NCBI RefSeq assembly: GCF_017832975.1
Contig: NZ_JAFIBI010000001.1
Coordinates: 2,852,001 to 2,916,000, forward strand
Reading direction: 5' to 3'
Origin: Arthrobacter sp. PvP023
Lineage (GTDB): Bacteria > Actinomycetota > Actinomycetes > Actinomycetales > Micrococcaceae
Length of the DNA: 64,000 bases
Made by a program: the position numbers and the translations under genes
In this document: in pieces, positions 1 to 7,762 of the stretch
Numbering within the stretch: position 1 is the first letter of the stretch
How the letters are laid out: every line of letters starts with the position of its first letter
The notes under the pieces: generated by a model
The model's database searches: none
Told to the model about the DNA's origin: nothing
What the model saw: only the letters and a program-made list of their open reading frames with translations

Positions 1-467
1 GCGTCGAGATCCCGAACGGTTCCCCTGTCTCCATGCTGGTCCTGACCAAACCGGTGGATCACGATGTAAAGACCGTGATGAATACGCCGCGGGCCGCGGT
101 ACGTCCCAACCCCGGCAACACGTTTGCACTGGACCACGACTGGTACGAGGAGCACATCACCGAGCATGCGGACGGCACGTTCAGCATTCCCGACGAAGTG
201 GTCCAGGAACTGGCCGACGAGGCGTCCAAACTCATCGCCGGCAACCCTGACCTCAAGCCGGCATCGTGGAAGATCGGCTACAAGCCCATCCCTGGCGACG
301 GCGAACCTGTCTTCGGCGAACTGAGCCAGGTGCCCGGCTGCTTCGTGGCCTTCACGCACTCCGGCGCCACGCTCGGGCTCATCGCCGGCGAACTCCTCTC
401 CGGCGAGATCATGACCGGCAACAAGCACCCCATGCTTGCTACCTTCAGGCCGGGGCGCTTCTCCTAG
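1..467 (+). CDS. FAD-dependent oxidoreductase, C-terminal part (cut by window edge)
   Basis: The reading frame is open from the first bases (frame 3) and ends with TAG at 465-467, so the gene starts left of the window. The visible residues look like the end of a DadA/glycine-oxidase type flavoprotein: a beta strand with VSMLVLTKPV, then a closing FAD-contact segment FVAFTHSGATLGLIAGELL followed by ...LATFRPGRFS. In this family that Gly-rich stretch near the C-terminus holds the FAD pyrophosphate. The substrate (amino acid or amine) cannot be told from the tail. A perfect 12-bp inverted repeat follows 7 nt after the stop, so this is probably the last gene of its unit. Confidence 0.72.
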   Translation, partial: VEIPNGSPVSMLVLTKPVDHDVKTVMNTPRAAVRPNPGNTFALDHDWYEEHITEHADGTFSIPDEVVQELADEASKLIAGNPDLKPASWKIGYKPIPGDGEPVFGELSQVPGCFVAFTHSGATLGLIAGELLSGEIMTGNKHPMLATFRPGRFS

Positions 468-474
468 ACCGTAC

Positions 475-506
475 GCAGGCAGGGCCGTCACGTTGGCCCT
501 GCCTGC
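475..506 (+). terminator. 12-bp perfect hairpin after the oxidoreductase
   Basis: The stem GCAGGCAGGGCC (475-486) pairs perfectly with 495-506 around an 8-nt loop, just after the stop codon at 467. There is no T-tract. A stable T-less hairpin of this kind is a plausible terminator in high-GC actinobacteria. Because it is symmetric it could also stop the leftward gene that ends at 650. Confidence 0.5.
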
Positions 507-649
507 ACTGCCCGGGTGACAGCGGAGCACGAGCCCCTTTGACGGCTGGCCGTGCGAAGGAGGTTCCGCTTCAACTTCGATGCAGGCCCACCTGATTGAT
601 GCCTGCAGGCCGCGACGACGGCGACGTCTGCCTGGCGGGGAAACCCGCG

Positions 650-2263
650 CTAACCGCCCGTCTTGGGTGCGAGGAGGATCTGCACGGCTTCGATCCGTTT
701 GCCCATACCCGACGTGCCCGCCGTTCCGCCGTCGGCGACCCATGACTGCCAGCCCAAATCTTGCACGTGGGCGCGGTAGTGGATCCCATCATGGTTCGCC
801 ATCTCACCGGTCAGCCTGATTTCAAACGCTTCCAAACGTAGCCCTTGCCCGGTCGTGCCGATGGGATTGGCCGAGGATGTCCACGGCTGCCAGCCGATCG
901 ACTGCACATGCCCCCGCCACTCGATGTCCCCGGTATAAGCAGTACTGGACACATTGAGGCGCAACGCCTCGACCCGAAGGGCCCGACCCGTTGTCCCGGC
1001 GACGGTCCCATCCGAAACGTTCGCCATCCAGCCGAGGTTCTGAACGTGGGCGGCGTACACGGCAGTGAATGCCGGTGCGACCTTCGGAACCAACTCGATC
1101 GTAACGGCTTCCACCCGCAGACCTTGCCCGACAGTGCCAGCCGGGGCTCCGTCGATCCCGTACGGCTGCCAGCCGACGTTCTGCACGTGGGCGCGGTACC
1201 TGATGCTGTACTGCGAGGCCAGATCCCCTGTCAACCGGAGCTCGAACGCTTCCAGGCGCAGACCGCGCCCGGTCGTTCCGATCGGGGACGCCGACGTCGT
1301 CCATGGTTGCCAGCCGATGTCCTGCACATGCCCCCGCCACAGGATGTCGCCCGACAGGCGGTCTCCTGCCACCGACAGGCGCAACGCCTCCATCGGCAGT
1401 GACCGGCCGGTCGTTCCTGCGGTGGCGCCGTCCGAGACGCTCGGCTGCCAGCCGATCGTCGCGACGTGGGCTTGGTAGACCCCGATGCACGTCATGTCGT
1501 AGTCGTAGGTGCCGTCGGTCCATTGCGAGATGTGGACGGTACCACCGGAGAAGCTGCGATTCACACAGAGGTCGGATGCTTCACTGGCGAAGTCGAGACG
1601 CCCTGCCGGTGACCAGACGGGCACATCTGGAAGCTGCCACGACCCGGTGATGGCCTGCCAACCGCTCAAATAGGAGTAGATCCCGTGCGGGTACCCGGCG
1701 TCCGCCAGCGCAGCCAGGAGCCCGGAGATGACGTACCGGTTCTCCTGCTGCTGGGCTGCTGTCGAGCTGGGCCAGGGCTGTTGCGGACGGGGCTCGACGT
1801 CGACCCAGATTCTCTCCGGTCGCCATCCCACCTCACCGAGAGACGCGAGAGCCGCGCGACCCTCGGCGTACCCGACGTTGCGCAGCCGGTCCGGCCTGGT
1901 GCTTGCGGGCCAGGGGCCGTCGTCGCCATAGGTGTCGTATTGCGCGGTGGTGGGGAACGTAGCCATGGCGTAGGCCTGAGCCCGGACGCCTCGGTCGAGC
2001 ACCCACTGGAACTGCCCGTCCAGGCAGGGGTTCTCGGTGAATGCGAGTCCGTTCGTCAGCCCCACGACCAGGAACTCCGTGTCTTCCGGCGGCATCGGAA
2101 GACCGCCCGGACACTGCGGCCACGAAACATCATGTCCGTAGTCGACCGCTCGGGCGGGTGCAGCAAACAGCACGCCGAGTGCGAGCACAAGTAAAACCGC
2201 CAGGAGTCGGGGCGCGGATGCCCGGGAGCGGCGGCCAGGTCGAAGAGCACGAAGGCCAGCCAT
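650..2263 (-). CDS. Secreted GH25-like/DUF1906-like protein with six ChW repeats
   Basis: 537 residues. The N-terminus is an arginine-rich segment plus the hydrophobic core LLAVLLVLALGVLFAAPARA, with likely signal-peptidase cleavage after residue 39. Residues about 40-265 look like a lysozyme-type TIM-barrel (GH25/DUF1906-like), with DVSWPQCPGG at the start, RIWVDVEP in the middle and HISQW near the end. Residues about 267-537 are six tandem units of about 45 residues, each opening with H-V-x-x-x-G-W and containing a GTTG(R/Q)G motif, which is the clostridial hydrophobic W (ChW) repeat. ChW repeats are associated with surface proteins. A glycan- or wall-binding role for them here, and hydrolase activity of the barrel, are inferences. 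An AGGGGGG stretch lies 6 nt before the ATG. Confidence 0.8.
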   Translation of the reverse strand: MAGLRALRPGRRSRASAPRLLAVLLVLALGVLFAAPARAVDYGHDVSWPQCPGGLPMPPEDTEFLVVGLTNGLAFTENPCLDGQFQWVLDRGVRAQAYAMATFPTTAQYDTYGDDGPWPASTRPDRLRNVGYAEGRAALASLGEVGWRPERIWVDVEPRPQQPWPSSTAAQQQENRYVISGLLAALADAGYPHGIYSYLSGWQAITGSWQLPDVPVWSPAGRLDFASEASDLCVNRSFSGGTVHISQWTDGTYDYDMTCIGVYQAHVATIGWQPSVSDGATAGTTGRSLPMEALRLSVAGDRLSGDILWRGHVQDIGWQPWTTSASPIGTTGRGLRLEAFELRLTGDLASQYSIRYRAHVQNVGWQPYGIDGAPAGTVGQGLRVEAVTIELVPKVAPAFTAVYAAHVQNLGWMANVSDGTVAGTTGRALRVEALRLNVSSTAYTGDIEWRGHVQSIGWQPWTSSANPIGTTGQGLRLEAFEIRLTGEMANHDGIHYRAHVQDLGWQSWVADGGTAGTSGMGKRIEAVQILLAPKTGG

Positions 2264-2884
2264 GATGGCCCCCCTATTCGAAGGATGACCAAATCATCCC
2301 ACTCGGCCGCCTTCGCCGCCAGGGATCCCGCCCCTGTGCACGCCCCTGCCAACGTGATTAATCGGCTGGCTGGGAGTGGCCCCGGCATCTACGCGACCGC
2401 AGGGCCAGCGTTCCGAGCCCATGAGCCAGGGCCCTGACCCCGCCACCCACACAACTTCACAAGCCACCGCGGCGCCAGGCACAAACCACGGACAGCGTTA
2501 GAGGGACCGTGGAGGGGCAATGTCCACACATTAAAGCAATAACCCCTCTGACGAGGGGTTATGCGTGCCTGAGGTGGGACTCGAGCTGCATTCCAGGCCA
2601 TTGCGCCCACTGGGAAGTCCCGGAAAAATGCGGAATCCGGCCCGATCCGACCCCGGGACGATCCGGTCCGAAGGTGAGGGTGTGCACGTTGCGCACACCC
2701 TCAATTCCGCCCCAATTTTGCTGGTCCAGAAGTCTGCCATGACGCTGATGAACGGAATATCGGTTACCAGCAGCATGCTTCCCACGGTGAACGTACCGGA
2801 CATAGTCCGAATCAGCGGTAGGTGCCGGTTCCAATGACCAGCAAAGCGGGGAGGCCTTCTCTAGCTCGGACTGGGCAGGTCTGC
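2264..2884. other. Gene-poor stretch with a 10-bp hairpin
   Basis: No frame here has a convincing start, coding bias or family match. The only structure I see is a perfect inverted repeat at 2539-2562 (ATAACCCCTC, loop TGAC, GAGGGGTTAT). It is not close to any stop codon. The leftward promoter of the ChW-repeat gene must lie at the left end of this stretch. Confidence 0.5.
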
Positions 2885-3583
2885 CTACCAGGACGGCAGT
2901 GCCGGCGCCGGACCGTCAATATCCACGTGTTCAGCGTCCCCGCGCGCCAGCCACTGGAGCAGGCCCTCACGGTCGGACACAACGCGCAATCCGCCGTCCC
3001 CGATGACCCACTCGTCACGCTCTTCGGTCACCAGCGTCATACCGGGAGCACCCTTGGCACGCAGGGACCGCACTACGGCTTCGAGGGCATTCAGCAGCGA
3101 ATCCGGATCGGCCTCTTCGACGGTCCAGGCGGTGTTGAGGTCGTGGTGATGCACCACCACCTCGGCAATACGGAGGGCCACGATGGACGTGGCGGGGACC
3201 GGCTTGCCATTGACCTGCACTTCCGTGGCCGCGAGTTCGCCGCTAAGCCGTTGTGCCTGCTCAGCAAAGTTCCGGACGGACTCCCGCAGTTCCGCAATTA
3301 GCTCCTGGCGGGGCAGGGCCGCGAGTGCAGCGATCTCTTGGGAGCGGGCCGCGGGTGACGCGTACAGGGGACGCTCCTCCCCGGAGGTGGCCCAGTCGAT
3401 GAGATTCACCAGGGCAAGGCCGCTGGTTGCGACGTGGGCTATGACATCAGCCCGGGTCCAGCCCTCGCACAGGGAGGGAACAGTCATTTCGTCGTCGGCA
3501 AGGGACTCAACGGTGGCCAGGAACATGTCTGTTTCCCTGCCGAGGCGGGACAGGTCCGAATGAAGGCGTGCAGGGTTGATCAT
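2885..3583 (-). CDS. Mycothiol-dependent maleylpyruvate isomerase family protein
   Basis: 232 residues with the DinB-like four-helix fold of the MDMPI_N family. The N-terminus contains LCEGWTRADVIAHVATSG, where the His in the VIAHVA segment is the first of three expected metal-binding histidines, and residues about 139-149 give RIAEVVVHHHDLNTAW, the second His cluster. Actinobacterial members use mycothiol as cofactor or bind metal, and most are unassigned. The gentisate-pathway isomerase is only one of them. There is no gentisate cluster next door, so the true substrate is unknown. It stands alone and is divergent from benK across 282 bp. Confidence 0.75.
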   Translation of the reverse strand: MINPARLHSDLSRLGRETDMFLATVESLADDEMTVPSLCEGWTRADVIAHVATSGLALVNLIDWATSGEERPLYASPAARSQEIAALAALPRQELIAELRESVRNFAEQAQRLSGELAATEVQVNGKPVPATSIVALRIAEVVVHHHDLNTAWTVEEADPDSLLNALEAVVRSLRAKGAPGMTLVTEERDEWVIGDGGLRVVSDREGLLQWLARGDAEHVDIDGPAPALPSW

Positions 3584-3865
3584 TTTCCCAGCCTACCCAC
3601 GGGGATGTTCTCAAACCACCGTTCACGACCCGCCGTTCCATATCCAGATCGTCTCGACTGAGACGGGCAGCACCGCCGAGGGTCACCTCGGCAAGGGGGC
3701 CGTTTGAGATCGGCGGCGTATGAATCGCCCCCGGGCGGAAAGCCAGGTATTCCCCTCATATGTCACGGGTCACACCTCTGTCAGGCTAGAAGCACTCGGA
3801 GGACGGCCCCTCGGGTTCTCCCGGCGCCGCAGGCCTCCACATGAGTCAGAGAGGACTTAGGGACC

Positions 3866-5251
3866 ATGTCACAACCGCACGCCGTTATAGCCGAAAATCC
3901 ACAGAAGGAGGCGCGCACAGCCAAATGGGTGGCCCTCATCATCTGCACAGCCCTCCTGTTTGACGGCTACGACCTTGTCATTTACGGCACCGTACTGCCA
4001 GGGCTGCTCGCGGACCCAAGCCAGATCGGAGCGTTCGATGCAGTCACCGCCGGCCTCCTCGGCTCCTGGGCCCTCATCGGGGTACTCGTAGGCTCACTGG
4101 CTTGCGGCGCTGTCGGTGACTTTTTCGGCCGGCGGCGGCTGATGCTCCTGGGCATTGCCTGGTTCTCCATCGGCATGTTTGCCACAGCCTTTGCCACCAG
4201 TGTCCCTGCCTTTGGTGCCCTGCGGTTTGCCACCGGCCTTGGGCTGGGCATAGTTATCGCCAGCGCCGGTGCCACCATGGCTGAATTCGCACCTGCTGGA
4301 AAGCGCCAGTTCTACAACGCCATTGTGTATTCGGGCATCCCGGCAGGCGGCGTCCTGGCCTCCATCCTGGGCATCCTCTTCTTCGACAGCATCGGCTGGC
4401 GCGGGCTGTTCATCATCGGCTCGCTGCCGCTTGTCATCCTCCTGCCCATTGCCTGGCGCAAGCTCCCCGAATCACCGCGGTGGCTGCTGTCCCGGGGCCG
4501 GGAACAGGAGGCCCTCGCCGCCGCACAGCGCACCGGCGTCCCGCTCATCGAAGAGCGGATCATCCTGGAGGTCGGCGCTGCACCCCAGACATCGGGCTTC
4601 GCAGCCGTGTTTTCCCGCCAGTTTGCCGTGGCAGCGATTCTGCTGGGCCTGATGTCCTTCTGCGGTCTGCTGCTGACGTACGGTCTCAACACGTGGTTAC
4701 CCAAAATCATGGAGGGCTACGGCTACGGGCGGACGTACTCCCTGTTCTTCCCGCTGGCACTGAACCTTGGAGCAGTAGCGGGCGGCCTGCTAGCTTCCCG
4801 GCTCGCGGACAAGAGCGGGCCGCAGCGGGTCATCGCGGCCACCTTCGCGCTGGCGACCATTTCCCTGGCGCTCATGACGTTCAGTTTTCCGTTGCCGCTG
4901 CTTTTTGCCTTTATCGCCCTCGCAGGCGTGGGAACGCTGGGAACCCAGGTGCTGATCTACGGGTTCCAGTCCAACTATTTCACCACCAATGCCCGTGCCG
5001 CAGGCGTGGCATGGTGCGCCAGCGTGGGGCGGCTGGGCGGCGTGCTCGGTCCAATCATCGGCGGGTGGCTGGCCGCCGCCGGCATCGGCGGATCCACAGC
5101 CTTCTACATCTACGGGGCCGTGGCCCTGGTCGGCGCCGTGGTCACCGTGCTGGTGCCTCGCCAGCGCAAGCTGGAGCAGGCCGAGCACAAGGTCGAGGAA
5201 ATCGCAGAAGGCCGGGCAGAAAAGAGCATTCCTGCTGAACAGCTGCAGTAG
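3866..5251 (+). CDS. benK: Benzoate/aromatic acid:H+ symporter, MFS (AAHS family)
   Basis: 461 residues and about 12 hydrophobic segments. The MFS signature between TM2 and TM3 is visible as GAVGDFFGRRRLM, and the AAHS-type TM1 contains the acidic DGYDLVIYGTVLP motif, which in this family is needed for aromatic-acid/proton transport. The C-terminal tail from about residue 435 is charged and cytoplasmic. It lies directly upstream of catR-catB-catC and near ben genes, so benzoate is the most likely substrate. A muconate or other aromatic carboxylate cannot be excluded. The start ATG follows GGACTTAGGGACC, a modest ribosome-binding site. Confidence 0.85.
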   Translation: MSQPHAVIAENPQKEARTAKWVALIICTALLFDGYDLVIYGTVLPGLLADPSQIGAFDAVTAGLLGSWALIGVLVGSLACGAVGDFFGRRRLMLLGIAWFSIGMFATAFATSVPAFGALRFATGLGLGIVIASAGATMAEFAPAGKRQFYNAIVYSGIPAGGVLASILGILFFDSIGWRGLFIIGSLPLVILLPIAWRKLPESPRWLLSRGREQEALAAAQRTGVPLIEERIILEVGAAPQTSGFAAVFSRQFAVAAILLGLMSFCGLLLTYGLNTWLPKIMEGYGYGRTYSLFFPLALNLGAVAGGLLASRLADKSGPQRVIAATFALATISLALMTFSFPLPLLFAFIALAGVGTLGTQVLIYGFQSNYFTTNARAAGVAWCASVGRLGGVLGPIIGGWLAAAGIGGSTAFYIYGAVALVGAVVTVLVPRQRKLEQAEHKVEEIAEGRAEKSIPAEQLQ

Positions 5252-5372
5252 TCAACGCCCACAATATTACGTCGTTGAAATATCCTAGTAGGGCTCATTA
5301 GGGTTATTCTTTGAATCAATCACGAGCCCAACAGAATCCATCGGGGCCGGTCAGCGGAAGGACGGCGCCACT

Positions 5373-6317
5373 TTGGACATCCGCCAACTGAACTATTTCA
5401 TCGCCGTGGCTGAGGAAAGGCACTTCGGCCGGGCCGCCAAGCGCCTGCATATGGCGCAGCCACCTCTCTCGCAGCAGATCCGCCAACTGGAGGATCAGCT
5501 TGGAGTCAAGCTGCTCAACCGGACCACGCGCAGGGTTGACCTCACGGCGGCGGGTCAGCTTCTGCTGGACCGCGGACGGCAGGTCGTCAACGACGTCGCC
5601 AAGCTTCAGGCCGATGTGTATCAGGTCGGTCGGGGCGCCACCGGCGTCCTGCGGGTGGGTTTCTCAGGTTCCGCAACCTACGGCGTCATGCCCCGGATCG
5701 CCCGTCTTGCCAAACAGGTCCTGCCAGGCCTGTCCCTGGCGCTGCACGGCGAAATGCTCACGCCGTCCATGGAAGCGGGCCTGCGGGACGGCACCTTGGA
5801 CGCAGCGCTGCTGCGCCCGCCGGTCGCTTCGCAGGACATCGACTACCGGACGGTGACCCGGGAGCCGCTCGTTGTCGCGCTTCCCTCGTTCAGCGCGCTG
5901 GCCGTGGATCGTCCCGTGGCGATGCACGAACTGCAGGACCAGGACTTTATCGCGTACGGGCCAGAGTCGGTCCTCTACCGCACTACCGCAGACCTGTGCC
6001 GCCAGGCGGGTTTCCAGCCACGCATCACCCAGGTGGTTGGGGAGACTTCGACCATGCTGGCGTTCGTAGCAGCAGGCGGCGGGGTTGCGGTCATGCCGTC
6101 CAGCGTTCAGGCCTTCCAGCTTGAAGGCGTGGCTTACCGCGAGATTGAAAACGTCCCCGAAGTGGAACTCGCTGTCGCTTGGATGCGCGGGCATCATTCG
6201 GCGCTGCTACGCAATTTTCTGGACGTCGTGGTGACCGCAACTGCGGAACCGACGGCGCCTGCCCCGGTCCCCGGCCCTGCGCCGTTTCCCACTGATGAAA
6301 GGCTTACCCAAGCATGA
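5373..6317 (+). CDS. catR: LysR-type regulator of the catechol branch (CatR/BenM-like), TTG start
   Basis: 314 residues with an N-terminal winged helix (residues 1-60, including RHFGRAAKRLHMAQPPLSQQ and LNRTTRRVDLT) and a periplasmic-binding-protein-like effector domain from about residue 90. The frame begins with TTG at 5373, preceded by GGAAGGA at a suitable distance, and no ATG or GTG fits the conserved start of the HTH. It overlaps catB by 4 nt (ATGA), so the two are translationally coupled. In this family the inducer of the catechol branch is cis,cis-muconate. That assignment here rests on context. Confidence 0.82.
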   Translation: MDIRQLNYFIAVAEERHFGRAAKRLHMAQPPLSQQIRQLEDQLGVKLLNRTTRRVDLTAAGQLLLDRGRQVVNDVAKLQADVYQVGRGATGVLRVGFSGSATYGVMPRIARLAKQVLPGLSLALHGEMLTPSMEAGLRDGTLDAALLRPPVASQDIDYRTVTREPLVVALPSFSALAVDRPVAMHELQDQDFIAYGPESVLYRTTADLCRQAGFQPRITQVVGETSTMLAFVAAGGGVAVMPSSVQAFQLEGVAYREIENVPEVELAVAWMRGHHSALLRNFLDVVVTATAEPTAPAPVPGPAPFPTDERLTQA

Positions 6318-7417
6318 AGATCGCAGCCATTGAGGCGATTCCGTACTCAATCCCCTACCTTCATCCACTGCACTTCGCGTCCGGTTCCGTGCACGAGGCG
6401 GACCATGTGCTTGTCAGGTTGCGCACGGACGACGGCGTGGTGGGCACCGCTGACACTCCGCCGCGCCCCTACACCTACGGGGAGACACAGAAGTCGATCA
6501 TGGCAGTGGTGGAGGACATTTTTGCTCCGCAACTGATCGGCGTGGACATTTTCGACCGCGAGAAGGTCCAGGCCATCCTTTACCGGACCGTGCACAACCA
6601 AACCGCCAAGGGTGCTGTGGACATCGCGCTCTGGGATGTCATCGGCAAGACCCTCGGCCAGCCGGTCACAAAACTGCTGGGCGGGTACACCGACTCGCTG
6701 CGCGTCTCCCACATGCTCGGGTTCAAACCCGCCGAGGAATTGCTGGCATTGGCCTTGGAGTTCCGGGAGACGTACGGCATCAACACGTTCAAGCTCAAGA
6801 CCGGCCGCCGCCCCCTGTACCTCGACGTCGAGGCCGCCCGGGTACTGCGCGAGGGCCTGGGCGACGATGCCGAGCTCTACATGGATGCCAACCGCGGCTG
6901 GTCAGCCAACGAGGCGGCCGAGGTCCTGCGCCGCACGGCGGAATTGGGCCTGCAGTTCCTTGAAGAGCCCGACGACGCCCGCGAAGTCCTGGGCCGCCGC
7001 CGCCTTGTGGAGAATTCCCCCATCCCGATCGCCGCAGACGAATCTGCCGCCAACCTCGGTGAGGCCGCACGGGAAATCCTCACCGGGGGCGCCAACCTCC
7101 TGGCGGTAAAAACGGCCCGGTCCGGTTTCACCGAGGCGGCCAAAATCGTCGGGATGGCCGAGGGCATGGGCATCGACGTCTACATAGGCAACCAGATCGA
7201 CACCCAGGTCGGCACGGCAGCCTCGGTGACCTTCGGCGCCGCCTTCGCCCACACGGCCAAACGTGCAGCGGAACTTTCCAATTACCTCGACATGGCCGAC
7301 GACCTGCTGGCCGAGCCTTTGGCCATCACCGGAGGACGCATCCGGGTTCCTGAAGGCCCCGGCGCGGGCACCGCTGTGGACGAAGACAAGCTCGCCCTCT
7401 ACCGCACCGACCGATAG
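6314..7417 (+). CDS. catB: Muconate cycloisomerase
   Basis: 367 residues, the usual size for CatB. It converts cis,cis-muconate to muconolactone in the catechol branch of the beta-ketoadipate pathway. Enolase-superfamily landmarks are in order: the K-x-K catalytic pair in FKLKTG (about 159-164), then metal ligands in YMDANRG, LEEPDD and AADES, and the opposite-face lysine in AVKTARSGF. No mannonate- or mandelate-type His/Asp dyad is seen. It overlaps the end of catR (ATGA) and is followed 26 nt later by catC, so catR-catB-catC is one operon. Confidence 0.92.
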   Translation: MKIAAIEAIPYSIPYLHPLHFASGSVHEADHVLVRLRTDDGVVGTADTPPRPYTYGETQKSIMAVVEDIFAPQLIGVDIFDREKVQAILYRTVHNQTAKGAVDIALWDVIGKTLGQPVTKLLGGYTDSLRVSHMLGFKPAEELLALALEFRETYGINTFKLKTGRRPLYLDVEAARVLREGLGDDAELYMDANRGWSANEAAEVLRRTAELGLQFLEEPDDAREVLGRRRLVENSPIPIAADESAANLGEAAREILTGGANLLAVKTARSGFTEAAKIVGMAEGMGIDVYIGNQIDTQVGTAASVTFGAAFAHTAKRAAELSNYLDMADDLLAEPLAITGGRIRVPEGPGAGTAVDEDKLALYRTDR

Positions 7418-7443
7418 CAAACCCCGGTACCGAAAGGATATTC

Positions 7444-7722
7444 ATGAAATACCTGGTCCACATGGACGTAAACCTGCCTGCCGACCTTCCGGCCCACGAA
7501 GCCGCAGAGATCAAGGCTACGGAGAAGGCCTACTCGCAGCAGCTGCAGCACTCAGGCAAGTGGCCGGAAATCTGGCGGGTGGTGGGCGAATACGCTAATT
7601 ACTCGATCTTCGACGTCGATTCGAACGACGAACTCCATGAGATCCTGCAGAACCTGCCGCTGTTCCCCTACATGGACATCTCAGTGGTGCCACTGGCGAA
7701 GCACCCCTCGGACGTCAAGTAG
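7444..7722 (+). CDS. catC: Muconolactone delta-isomerase
   Basis: 92 residues, exactly the family size. It isomerises muconolactone to beta-ketoadipate enol-lactone. The typical start KYLVHMDVNLPADLP and the later WRVVGEYANYSIFDVDSNDELHEIL segment match the small ferredoxin-like CatC fold, which forms a decamer. AAAGGATATTC upstream of the ATG at 7444 is a good ribosome-binding site. It is the last gene of catRBC and faces benR tail to tail with 40 nt between the stops. No later pathway genes (enol-lactonase, transferase, thiolase) are present in this window. Confidence 0.94.
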   Translation: MKYLVHMDVNLPADLPAHEAAEIKATEKAYSQQLQHSGKWPEIWRVVGEYANYSIFDVDSNDELHEILQNLPLFPYMDISVVPLAKHPSDVK

Positions 7723-7762
7723 GCGTCCTCGCAAAGTGCGGCAGGTCCGGCCGTGTCCGGGG

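Noticed and set aside
2563..2612. A GGTGGGACTCGAG stretch resembling the T-arm end of a minus-strand tRNA.
   Set aside because: The T-loop consensus is not kept, and no acceptor, D-arm or anticodon stem can be folded from the neighbouring bases.
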